From Lachnospiraceae bacterium (lineage in GTDB: Bacteria; Bacillota; Clostridia; Lachnospirales; Lachnospiraceae), in contig JAFYMC010000029.1 in assembly GCA_017556805.1 (NCBI GenBank), forward strand, positions 1 to 64,000: a DNA stretch of 64,000 bases, in the 5' to 3' direction. A model generated the notes under the pieces. The model was given only the letters and a program-made list of their open reading frames with translations. It was not told where the DNA came from and ran no database searches. This document shows positions 42,568-50,350 of this stretch, piece after piece; position 1 is the first letter of the stretch, and each line of letters begins with the position of its first letter. A program made the position numbers and the translations under genes.

Positions 42568-42753
42568 TTATGCAGGATTTACAAGTTCCTGTTTGGTTTC
42601 GTTCAACAGATTTCGGAAGTCTTCTAACGAGAGTTCCAGCTGTTCTGCACCGTTCTCGGCGGAAAGAGCACCTTTACGAACCAAATCGCAAATCATTTCC
42701 TTTACGTATTCCTTTGCATATTCTTTTGCGAAATCTTCTACAAGCTTGCACAT
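42568..42753 (-). CDS. Small C-terminal Rpn fragment, possibly an independent small protein
   Basis: ATG at 42753 has GGAGGTGA 5 nt upstream, a near-perfect ribosome site, and encodes 61 residues, a charged helical segment (KLVEDFAKEYAKEYVKEMIC) and an HTH-like tail (GALSAENGAEQLELSLEDF). This is the usual C-terminal part of Lachnospiraceae PD-(D/E)XK/Rpn proteins, but here the upstream nuclease frame ends 39 bp before it and the bridging codons are in another frame. It may be the remnant of the broken gene or a separately translated regulator. Confidence 0.6.
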   Translation of the reverse strand: MCKLVEDFAKEYAKEYVKEMICDLVRKGALSAENGAEQLELSLEDFRNLLNETKQELVNPA

Positions 42754-42800
42754 AGTGTTCACCTCCGATTCGTTGTTTTTTAAATCATGTACTCGATTTG

Positions 42801-43439
42801 TCAGTCTGCGAAATTATCATTTTGTCCTTGGCTGTTCTTAAAGAATTCCATCAGCTCTGCGACATCGTCGTCTTCTGCTTCTGCATCAACCTCTTTGCTT
42901 GCGATGACATAGATGAGATGTTCTCTGTCATGAATTGAAACGGATGCTCCTTTATCGCGGAACGAACGCTCGATATGATAGAGGCGTCTTCTTCTGTTGA
43001 AAACATCAAATTTTGATATGTAGATGATATACACATCGTTTAGTTTTTCGTAATTTTCGCCCGGTTCCGAGACGTTCGCTGTGATACAGGAAGCATTATA
43101 GCGTACACGTTTCGCGTGGTTATCCTTATCTTCTTTTTGCACTTCTACATTAATGTTTCTGCCGTCTCCGGTAACACAAAGGGCGTCCAGTCGTACCGAC
43201 CTGCCATATAAGTTTTTGATAGAATTCTGCGGAATCAACTTCGTGACGACCAACTCCGGATCGTGCAGTATAATCCGGAGAATATCTTCTACTGCATCCT
43301 TGTCCTTTGCAACCATCTCGAAGAAGCTGTCGTCAAAAACATTAAACTTTTGAACGTATTTTTTCTTTTCTTCCAGTGTTGTGAGAATAACGCTCTCCTC
43401 CTTTATTATATCTTGTTTCTGTACTTTATGCAATGACAT
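42801..43439 (-). pseudogene. Rpn-family PD-(D/E)XK nuclease/putative transposase, C-terminally frameshifted
   Basis: The 212-residue frame has the Rpn/PD-(D/E)XK transposase pattern: KKKYVQKFNVFDDSFFEMVA, RLDALCVTGDGRNINVEVQK (the D...E-V-Q catalytic segment), RVRYNASCIT and YIIYISKFDVF. It stops after FKNSQGQNDNFAD. A -1 shift at about 42801 continues as LTNRVHDLKNNESEVNTMCK and joins the downstream small ORF, so one ancestral gene has been split. The best ribosome site (AAAGGAGG) points not to the ATG at 43439 but to an ATT codon at 43388, suggesting the original start may also be lost. Confidence 0.75.
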
Positions 43440-43725
43440 TTCTCGTTTCCATGGAATACTTGGCAGAATTCCGCCGAAGAATCAGAGCGACCTTTATGCC
43501 CTGACATGCGCGCTGTGTCGGAAGGACACTGTTTTGATATGTATTCAGTATACCATAGGATGTAGTAACACACCATCTCGGAAAATCTTATAAAGTTTCT
43601 GAAGGATTTTGGTGGTTTTGCACAAGGGTTGACACATGGGGAAAATGCAGCGAAAACCGCATGGTTAGCGGGTTATACCCACTGAATCCTTATTTTTCTC
43701 AATAAAACTTTAATAATCTAATGTC
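43440..43725. other. Intergenic stretch without a supported gene
   Basis: Between the Rpn start and the DUF368 promoter I see no ORF with a ribosome site. On the minus strand a TG-N-TATACT extended -10 element near 43545 could be the Rpn promoter. A GGCAGAATTCCGCC short inverted repeat lies near 43463. Nothing else is evident. Confidence 0.4.
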
Positions 43726-43767
43726 TTGAACAATCCCCATATTTGTGTATAATGGATTATGGGGATT
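43726..43767 (+). promoter_or_regulatory. Promoter of the DUF368-zinc operon with overlapping inverted repeat
   Basis: TTGAAC (43726-43731), 16-bp spacer, TATAAT (43748-43753). A perfect 10-bp inverted repeat, AATCCCCATA (43732-43741) and TATGGGGATT (43758-43767), brackets the -10 box, so a dimeric repressor could bind there. Confidence 0.6.
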
Positions 43768-43824
43768 TGTCTTTTTGTGTGTAGATAAAGAGCATCTCTG
43801 AAAACAACCAAGGAGTATAAACCG

Positions 43825-44784
43825 ATGAATTTTATTTTAGACATTATCCGCGGTGCGGTGATCGGTATCGCCAATATTATTCCGGGTGTCAGCGGAGGTA
43901 CCATGATGGTGACCATGGGCATTTATGACAAGCTGATCGGGTCCATTACCGGGATTGTAAAGAATTTTAAGAAGAGTATTAAGACGCTGTTTCCGTATAT
44001 TATCGGTATGGCGGTGGGCATCGGAGCCTTTGCGTTTTTGTTGACGAAGGTGCTGCTTGTTAAGGCGCCGCTTCCGACGGCGTTTGCCTTTATCGGTCTC
44101 ATCGTGGGCGGTGTACCGGTGCTGGTAAAGAAGGCGGTACAGGCCGGAAGTAAGAATGCTACAGAGTGCGAAGTAACAGAAGGTGTGACTGAGACAACAT
44201 CGGAAAATGCCAAGGCAGAGAAGACGGCAGCAGGTTCGACTACTACCAAGAAGCCTCACCTTGCTCTTTGCATCCTTATCTTTGCCCTCTTCTTTGCACT
44301 GATTATCGGCATGCAGTTTATGGGCGAAGGTGCGGATAAGAGTGTAACCTTTTCCGTAGGAACGGTGCTTGTTATGGTGATTATGGGTGTGTTGGCAGCG
44401 GCGGCTATGGTAATTCCGGGTGTCAGCGGTTCGTTGCTTTTGTTGGCTTTCGGTTATTATAATGCGGTAACCGGCGCGGTAACAGATTTTATTTCTGCGG
44501 TGTTTGATTTTGATATTCCGACGGCGTGGGACAAATTCCTGATTTTGTTCCCGTTCGGTATCGGTGTGTTACTTGGTATTTTCTTTGTGGCAAAGTTAAT
44601 CGAGTGGTTGCTTAAAAAGCATGAGAGACTGACCTATTGCGGTATTTTGGGACTTGTGTGTGCATCTCCGATTCCGGTATTTATGAATGCATTGGGCGGA
44701 GCAATCGGTGCGGTGGCAGTGATTGCCAGTGTGATTACCTTCGGAGCCGGTTTTGCGGTGGCTTATGTGATGGGAAGAGAGTAA
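43825..44784 (+). CDS. DUF368 membrane transporter (PopT-like)
   Basis: The 319-residue protein has eight or so membrane segments and the two family repeats IPGVSGGTMMV (N-terminal) and IPGVSGSLLLL (middle). DUF368 proteins have been linked to recycling of undecaprenyl phosphate across the membrane. A ~30-residue hydrophilic insert (GVTETTSENAKAEKTAAG) lies between segments near residues 115-150. The zinc-binding protein gene follows after 1 bp. Confidence 0.87.
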   Translation: MNFILDIIRGAVIGIANIIPGVSGGTMMVTMGIYDKLIGSITGIVKNFKKSIKTLFPYIIGMAVGIGAFAFLLTKVLLVKAPLPTAFAFIGLIVGGVPVLVKKAVQAGSKNATECEVTEGVTETTSENAKAEKTAAGSTTTKKPHLALCILIFALFFALIIGMQFMGEGADKSVTFSVGTVLVMVIMGVLAAAAMVIPGVSGSLLLLAFGYYNAVTGAVTDFISAVFDFDIPTAWDKFLILFPFGIGVLLGIFFVAKLIEWLLKKHERLTYCGILGLVCASPIPVFMNALGGAIGAVAVIASVITFGAGFAVAYVMGRE

Positions 44785-44785
44785 G

Positions 44786-45820
44786 ATGGCGAAGAGAAAA
44801 GCGTTATTTATGATTTGCCTGCTGGCGGTAGCCTTCGGACTGACGGCACTGGTGGCGGTATTGGCGGAAAAGGAAGAAACGTCCGATGGACTTCTTTGTG
44901 TGACTTCCTTTTATCCGGTGCAGCTTCTGGCGGAGTCGGTGACAGAGGGCGCAGAGGGCGTTACGGTGCGGAATTTGACGGAGAGTCATTCCGGGTGTAT
45001 TCACGATTATACGTTGACGACACAGGATATGCGATTGCTTTCTACAGCGGAACTGTTTTTGATTAATGGTGGCGAGATGGAGCTGTTCCTTCAAAAGGCA
45101 GCGGAAGAATATAAGGATTTGGAAATCGTGGATACCTCCAAAGGGTATGCCTTTTTGGAGGGCGTAGAGCACAGTCATGAGCATGGTACGGAAGCGGCTG
45201 AGAGGGAAGAAGAGACGCATTCGGAAGAAGGCTGTACAGATCCGACCCACCATCATGAGGCGGATGGTCACGACGAAGATGCCCATGCCGGTCATTCTCA
45301 CGCCATTAATGCCCATATTTGGATGGATATTGACGGGTATTTGTTGCAGCTTTCCCGGGTAGAGGAGGCTTTTGTGACGGCGGATCCGGCCCAGGCGGAG
45401 TTGTACCGGGCAAATGCGGAAGCGTGCCGCAAAGAGCTTGTAAAGCTAAAAGAGGAGTACACGAATGCGGCAGAGTCCTTAAAGGGGAAGGAAACCGTGG
45501 TATTCCACGAAGGTTTCGTATACTTGTTACATATGCTGGGAATCGAAACGGTGCATTGTCTGCCGATGGACTCCGATACTCAGATTGCGGCCGGCGAAGC
45601 GGCGGAGATTACGGAGGAGTGCAGGCGTCACGGTATTACCGTGTTGTATGCGGAAGCGGATTACGCCAAGTCGATAGAGGATACCTTTGGGGTGGAGATT
45701 TCCGGAGAGGTGGTTGTACTGGACCCGGTGACGGGAGGTTCCGGAACAGGCGTCTCTTACTATTGTGAACTTATGCGTCAGAATTTAGATCGTATCAAGC
45801 AGACCTACGGTCTGCGGTAA
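44786..45820 (+). CDS. znuA: Zinc ABC transporter substrate-binding protein
   Basis: The 344-residue protein has an N-terminal signal segment without a clear lipobox, the cluster A-I fold landmarks (VTSFYPVQLLAESV, HDYTLTTQDMRLL), a His/Asp/Glu-rich loop (HHHEADGHDEDAHAGHSH) and NAHIWMDIDG with the metal-site histidine. The long His-rich loop is diagnostic for zinc rather than manganese transporters. It is first in a substrate-binding, ATPase, permease set. Confidence 0.9.
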   Translation: MAKRKALFMICLLAVAFGLTALVAVLAEKEETSDGLLCVTSFYPVQLLAESVTEGAEGVTVRNLTESHSGCIHDYTLTTQDMRLLSTAELFLINGGEMELFLQKAAEEYKDLEIVDTSKGYAFLEGVEHSHEHGTEAAEREEETHSEEGCTDPTHHHEADGHDEDAHAGHSHAINAHIWMDIDGYLLQLSRVEEAFVTADPAQAELYRANAEACRKELVKLKEEYTNAAESLKGKETVVFHEGFVYLLHMLGIETVHCLPMDSDTQIAAGEAAEITEECRRHGITVLYAEADYAKSIEDTFGVEISGEVVVLDPVTGGSGTGVSYYCELMRQNLDRIKQTYGLR

Positions 45821-45829
45821 GGAGGAAGT

Positions 45830-46615
45830 ATGTTCGGCAGTTCGGATAAGAAAAAAAGGAATAAAGAGTTGCGGAAGCGTGCCGGGCATCTTTCGGAACG
45901 GGCGGCATGCGGTCTCCATTGCATCAAAATGGAGGATATCGGCGTATACGCCGGAAAGACGCCCATTATCGAGCATGTAAATGTGCATATTCATTGCGGA
46001 AAGCTGACGGCGATTATCGGCAGAAACGGTGCGGGTAAGTCCACACTTATCAAAGCGATTCTCGGGGAAGTGGCCCATACGGGTACCATCGAATTCCGCG
46101 ATATGAAGGAAAATAAGGTAAAGAAGTTAAAAATCGGTTATGTGCCGCAGCATTTGAACGTAAAGAAGGATGCACCGGTCAGTGTGTATGATTTGTTCGC
46201 CGGTTGTATCAGTAATGTGCCGGTGTTTTTGTATCGGAAAAAGACTTTGTACAATGAGATTTTAAATCGTTTGGCTTTGTTTGAGGCAGAGAATCTGATT
46301 GATAAGCGGTTGGGAGATTTGTCCGGCGGTGAGTTGCAGAGAGTGTTGTTATCCATCGCCTGTACCCCGGTGCCGAATCTGCTCTTGCTGGACGAACCGG
46401 TGTCCGGCGTGGACCGGAAGGGTATGGAACTGTTTTACCGGACCATCCACAATTTAAAGGAGAAGTACGATCTGTCCGTGATTTTGGTGTCCCATGACCT
46501 GACCTTGGTGAAGGAATATGCGGATTCTGTGATTTTGTTGGACAAGACCGTATTAAAGGAAGGGTCTCCGGAGGAAGTGATGGAAAGCGATGAGTTTCAC
46601 GAGATTTTCGGATAG
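45830..46615 (+). CDS. znuC: Zinc ABC transporter ATPase
   Basis: The 261-residue ATPase has Walker A GRNGAGKST, signature LSGGELQR and Walker B LLLLDEPVSGVD. It has an unusual ~35-residue basic N-terminal extension (SSDKKKRNKELRKRAGHL) before the domain. Context with the zinc-binding protein and permease assigns it to zinc uptake. Confidence 0.9.
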   Translation: MFGSSDKKKRNKELRKRAGHLSERAACGLHCIKMEDIGVYAGKTPIIEHVNVHIHCGKLTAIIGRNGAGKSTLIKAILGEVAHTGTIEFRDMKENKVKKLKIGYVPQHLNVKKDAPVSVYDLFAGCISNVPVFLYRKKTLYNEILNRLALFEAENLIDKRLGDLSGGELQRVLLSIACTPVPNLLLLDEPVSGVDRKGMELFYRTIHNLKEKYDLSVILVSHDLTLVKEYADSVILLDKTVLKEGSPEEVMESDEFHEIFG

Positions 46616-46627
46616 GAGGCGCAGAAA

Positions 46628-47431
46628 ATGGAGTTTTTAAGCTACGGATTTATGCGGAATGCGCTCATTGCGATTTGCATTATTACGCCGTTGTTCGGTA
46701 TTTTAGGTACCATGATTGTCAATAACCGGATGGCGTTTTTCTCTGATGCGCTGGGACATTCGGCACTGACCGGTATGGCCATCGGCGTACTTCTCGGTGT
46801 TGCGGGGACGGATGTACCGATGCTGTTGTTTGCTTTGGTGTTTGCACTGGTACTGAATCATATGAAGCGGAAGAGCTCAGCGTCTACGGATACGATAATT
46901 TCCGTGTTTTCGTCGTTGGGAACGGCGGTAGGTCTGGTGATTTTGTCCCGGGGCGGCAATTTTTCCAAGTATTCCGCTCTTTTGGTAGGAGATATTTTAA
47001 GCATTACCGCGAAAGAGATTTTGTGCCTGCTGGGTGTGCTGGTACTGACGCTGGTGTTCTGGCTGGTGTGTTTCAACAAGTTACATACCTGTAGCGTGAA
47101 TAAGAGTCTGGCTATGAGTAAAGGGCTTCCGGTGCGGCTCATTGAGGATTTGTTTGCGGTACTGATTGCGGTGATTGTGATGCTTTCCATTAAGTGGGTG
47201 GGCATTTTAATTATAAATGCGTTGTTGATTTTACCGACGGCAGCCGCCACTAATATTGCGGCAAATATGCGGGAGTATCATTTGTTTTCCGTGATTCTTT
47301 CCGTGTCGTCGGGACTCATCGGTCTGGTGCTGGCATATTATTTGAATGCGGCGGTGGGCCCGACTATTGTGATTGTGGCAGCGGTATTCTTTGCGGCAAC
47401 CTTTTTTGCGAGACCGCTGTTCCGGACGTAA
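46628..47431 (+). CDS. znuB: Zinc ABC transporter permease
   Basis: The 267-residue integral membrane protein has eight hydrophobic segments and the ABC-3 family pattern (FFSDALGHSALTGMAIGVLLG and IKWVGILIINALLILPTAAA). It forms the metal channel with the adjacent ATPase. Spacing to the ATPase gene is 12 bp. Confidence 0.92.
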   Translation: MEFLSYGFMRNALIAICIITPLFGILGTMIVNNRMAFFSDALGHSALTGMAIGVLLGVAGTDVPMLLFALVFALVLNHMKRKSSASTDTIISVFSSLGTAVGLVILSRGGNFSKYSALLVGDILSITAKEILCLLGVLVLTLVFWLVCFNKLHTCSVNKSLAMSKGLPVRLIEDLFAVLIAVIVMLSIKWVGILIINALLILPTAAATNIAANMREYHLFSVILSVSSGLIGLVLAYYLNAAVGPTIVIVAAVFFAATFFARPLFRT

Positions 47432-47503
47432 CCAATGGTTTTGGGGAATTATGAGATGCGATAAGTGAAAGCTTTTATAGTTTACATATGGGAGGATTTT
47501 GTT

Positions 47504-48625
47504 ATGAAGGACAAGGATATTTACAAACGGATTCTGGTGAATTTTCTGGTGACCATTGCGGCAGCGGTACTGTTAGTGCTGTTTACTGGGGATTTGTTGC
47601 GCTTTTTCCTGCCCTTTGTCATCGGATTTTTCATTGCGGCCATTGCAAATCCTATGGTGCGCTTCCTGGAAAAGAAGATGAAGGTAAAGCGTAAGTACGG
47701 CTCGGCGATTATTATTGTACTGGTACTGGCAGCCGTGGTGGGCGTGATTTATCTGATCGGTTCCATTCTTGTACGGGAATTGATGGGGCTGATTTCGGAC
47801 CTTCCGAAGCTGTTTGCCTCGGCGCAGGACCTGTTAAACGAACTGTCGGATAAACTGTACGGTATTTATGAAAAGCTTCCGGAGGGACTTAAGACCGGAA
47901 TCGGCAGTGTGGGAAATAGTCTGGAGACCTGGTTAGACAATGCGGTGGCGAATTTTAAGATGCCGTCTATCAGTGCGGCGGGGAATTACGTAGGTAGCTT
48001 TATTGAAGGTATCTTAATCGGCATTATCTCTATTTTGGCGGCGTACTTTTTCATCGCGGACAGAGATAAGCTGGTGGATGGATTGAAAAGGATTGTGCCG
48101 GCCTCTTTTCAGGAGTATTACGGCCTTGTAATGAACAACATTAAGTCTGCCATCGGTGGATACTTTAAGGCGCAGTTCAAGATTATGTTAATTATTATCG
48201 TGATTTTGTTTATCGGTTTTGAGGCTCTTGGGGTAAACTACTCGTTCTTGTTGGCACTTCTGACCGCGTTCCTTGATTTGTTGCCGGTGTTCGGTACCGG
48301 TACCATTATCGGCCCGTGGGTTGTGGTGGATATTATTACCGGAAAGTATATCGAGGCGGTTGTGTTGACCGTGCTTTATCTGGTGTGCCAGTTTACAAAA
48401 CAGATGCTGCAACCGAAGATGGTGGGCGACAGCATCGGACTGAATCCGCTTCTGACCTTATTCTTTATGTTTGTAGGATATCGGTTCGGCGGTATTCTCG
48501 GTATGATTATCGGCATTCCGGTGGGAATGATTCTTGTGAATTTTTACCGTATCGGTATCTTTGACAGGTTAATCCGGGGCTTTAAGATTATAGTAAACAG
48601 TATTAACGAGTATCGGAAGTATTAG
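47504..48625 (+). CDS. AI-2E family transporter
   Basis: The start at 47504 follows GGGAGG; the upstream in-frame start at 47465 has no ribosome site. The 373-residue protein has paired N-terminal membrane segments (LRFFLPFVIGFFIAAIANP), a central helical soluble domain and C-terminal segments with DLLPVFGTGTIIGPW and the family motif. The family includes AI-2 exporters and sodium/proton antiporters, so the substrate is not assigned. Confidence 0.88.
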   Translation: MKDKDIYKRILVNFLVTIAAAVLLVLFTGDLLRFFLPFVIGFFIAAIANPMVRFLEKKMKVKRKYGSAIIIVLVLAAVVGVIYLIGSILVRELMGLISDLPKLFASAQDLLNELSDKLYGIYEKLPEGLKTGIGSVGNSLETWLDNAVANFKMPSISAAGNYVGSFIEGILIGIISILAAYFFIADRDKLVDGLKRIVPASFQEYYGLVMNNIKSAIGGYFKAQFKIMLIIIVILFIGFEALGVNYSFLLALLTAFLDLLPVFGTGTIIGPWVVVDIITGKYIEAVVLTVLYLVCQFTKQMLQPKMVGDSIGLNPLLTLFFMFVGYRFGGILGMIIGIPVGMILVNFYRIGIFDRLIRGFKIIVNSINEYRKY

Positions 48626-48636
48626 GGGGCGAAACC

Positions 48637-49404
48637 ATGGCCGGGCAGGATGTGATTTTTGTAGAACAACTGAATGAACTGCTTTCCCGGTATGCCATTG
48701 GGAAAAAGCCTCTGGCAGCGCTCCTTGGTTGGGGGGCTACGACAATCCTTCGTTATGCGGACGGAGTGTGTCCGGCGGGAGAGTATGGAGCTCATCTGAA
48801 GAAACTGTATGAAGAACCGTTGTTTTATTTGGAGGTACTGGAAGCAAACAAGGAGCGTTTGACGCCGGTGGCCTATAAAAAAAGCAAAAACGCGGTGTTA
48901 TCCTATTTGACTTCCTCGAAGTTATGGTGTGGTGTGCAGTATATTATCGAGCGGGCGAAGGGAGATATTTCCCCGATGCGTGTGGTCATGACCTTATATT
49001 ATGCCCAGGCCTTTTCTTTGGGGCTCACGGATCAGGCACTGTTTTGGGAAGAGTGCGATTTGTCTTCGGAGGGAGTCCCTTATGGGTATTATTACGAGCA
49101 GCTGAGACAGAACGGTATCAAGCAGGGCATTTCTACCACGGGAATGTTTACGGAGGAAGAGGAAGCGTTTCTTGACGCGGCTTACCGGATGCTTCTTTGG
49201 TACGGTCCGGCAGAGCTTTCGCATATCTTCTCGACAGAGCGGAAATATCTTCGCATCAGTCGTATGGAGGGCGGAGGCAAGAAAATAAAAAATGCCGCCA
49301 TCGGCGGATTGTTCAAAAAGGTAGTACAGGGGTATAAAATCACCCGCCCGGAGGAATTCAATCTTTACTTTGCGGAACGGACGGGCCGGGGAAGAAAAAG
49401 ATAG
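48637..49404 (+). CDS. Orphan Panacea-like protein with N-terminal HTH
   Basis: Residues ~10-60 look like an XRE-type helix-turn-helix (AIGKKPLAALLGWGATTILR). Residues ~85-205 resemble the Panacea/DUF4065 (SocA-like) fold: VVMTLYYAQAFSLGLTDQAL, the VPYGYYYEQLRQNGI turn, and FLDAAYRMLLWYGPAELSHIF. HTH-Panacea proteins are antitoxins or proteolytic adaptors in toxin-antitoxin systems. No toxin candidate is adjacent: an AI-2E transporter is 11 bp upstream and a MerR gene follows. The match is by pattern only. Confidence 0.5.
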   Translation: MAGQDVIFVEQLNELLSRYAIGKKPLAALLGWGATTILRYADGVCPAGEYGAHLKKLYEEPLFYLEVLEANKERLTPVAYKKSKNAVLSYLTSSKLWCGVQYIIERAKGDISPMRVVMTLYYAQAFSLGLTDQALFWEECDLSSEGVPYGYYYEQLRQNGIKQGISTTGMFTEEEEAFLDAAYRMLLWYGPAELSHIFSTERKYLRISRMEGGGKKIKNAAIGGLFKKVVQGYKITRPEEFNLYFAERTGRGRKR

Positions 49405-49466
49405 GCGGAAACGATAGGGTGAAGAAGCTTTACAGTTATTTTTTATGAAAAAAATTCAAAAAGTAC

Positions 49467-49497
49467 TTGACTGTAAACCTTGTTGATACCGTACAGT
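49467..49497 (+). promoter_or_regulatory. MerR-type promoter with 19-bp spacer and dyad
   Basis: TTGACT (49467-49472) and TACAGT (49492-49497) are 19 bp apart, the long spacing that MerR regulators correct by twisting DNA. ACTGTA (49470-49475) and TACAGT form an inverted repeat across the spacer. Confidence 0.55.
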
Positions 49498-49529
49498 GTG
49501 GGTATCACAAGGAAACAGGAGGGATATCC

Positions 49530-50279
49530 ATGACAATCAAAGAAGTGGAACAATGTCTCGGAGTACCGAGAGCAACGGTCCGTTTTTACGAAAAGGAAGG
49601 ACTTCTCAGTCCGACCAGAAGTGAGAACGGTTACCGGGAATACAGCGAAGAAGATGTGGTGTTATTAAAGAAAATTATTATCTTCCGAAAACTGGGATTC
49701 GCGGTATCGGATATTGAAGATCTGCTGGACGGAGCAAAGTCCATGTCCGAAGCACTGGAAAACAACATAGAGAATCTGACAAAACAGATGCAGGAGCTAC
49801 AGGGAGCCATGACCCTTTGCCGGAAAATGCAGGAAAGCGGAGAACAAATCGAGACCTTCGACGCAGAAAAATACTGGAACGTGGTAGAAGAGGAAGAACA
49901 GAAGGGAAACCGTTTCCTGGATATTGCGAAGGATGTGGTGCAGCTTGAAAAAAGATTTGTACTGGAATACTTCGGATTTGTAGACTATAACGGAAACCGG
50001 AAGGATAAACGGGGGGTGTTAATCAGTTGGGCTGGTATAGTTTTCGGAATGGTACTTGCATTAGGTGTGTTGGGATGGTTTTCAAATCCACGGTTATCTG
50101 TCAAGACGGTGGTTGCGGGAATATTGGGAGCATTGGTAGTAATAAATATAATCAGGATACCGATTTATCTTCTGGCGAAAAAATACCCGAAAGTAAAAAA
50201 GCACGGTGAGAACATCTATCTGGGAGTGCTATTGACGGTAGCGGTTGTGTCGCTGATATTGATAAGACTATTTTGTTAG
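49530..50279 (+). CDS. MerR family regulator with C-terminal membrane domain
   Basis: The start at 49530 follows GGAGG. Residues 1-70 form the MerR winged helix (MTIKEVEQCLGVPRATVRFY, ENGYREYSEEDVVLLKKI), followed by a coiled coil (~75-125). Residues ~165-249 hold three hydrophobic segments, placing the regulator at the membrane. Its own promoter has the long MerR-type spacer, so it probably autoregulates. The signal is unknown. It is followed by a bidirectional terminator. Confidence 0.83.
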   Translation: MTIKEVEQCLGVPRATVRFYEKEGLLSPTRSENGYREYSEEDVVLLKKIIIFRKLGFAVSDIEDLLDGAKSMSEALENNIENLTKQMQELQGAMTLCRKMQESGEQIETFDAEKYWNVVEEEEQKGNRFLDIAKDVVQLEKRFVLEYFGFVDYNGNRKDKRGVLISWAGIVFGMVLALGVLGWFSNPRLSVKTVVAGILGALVVINIIRIPIYLLAKKYPKVKKHGENIYLGVLLTVAVVSLILIRLFC

Positions 50280-50291
50280 AAGAATAGAAAT

Positions 50292-50335
50292 AAGGCCGAT
50301 GTGTCTGTTCTTTAGATACATCGGCCTTGTTTTTT
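50292..50335. terminator. Bidirectional terminator between merR-like gene and typA
   Basis: AAGGCCGATGT (50292-50302) pairs with ACATCGGCCTT (50318-50328), with extra pairing inside and a T-run. The stem serves the plus-strand MerR gene and may also serve typA. Confidence 0.8.
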
Positions 50336-50350
50336 CTGCGCGGCGGCAAT

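Noticed and set aside
41471-43439. Prophage or integrated element
   Set aside because: There is no integrase, structural gene or attachment-site repeat; only small regulatory and Rpn genes.
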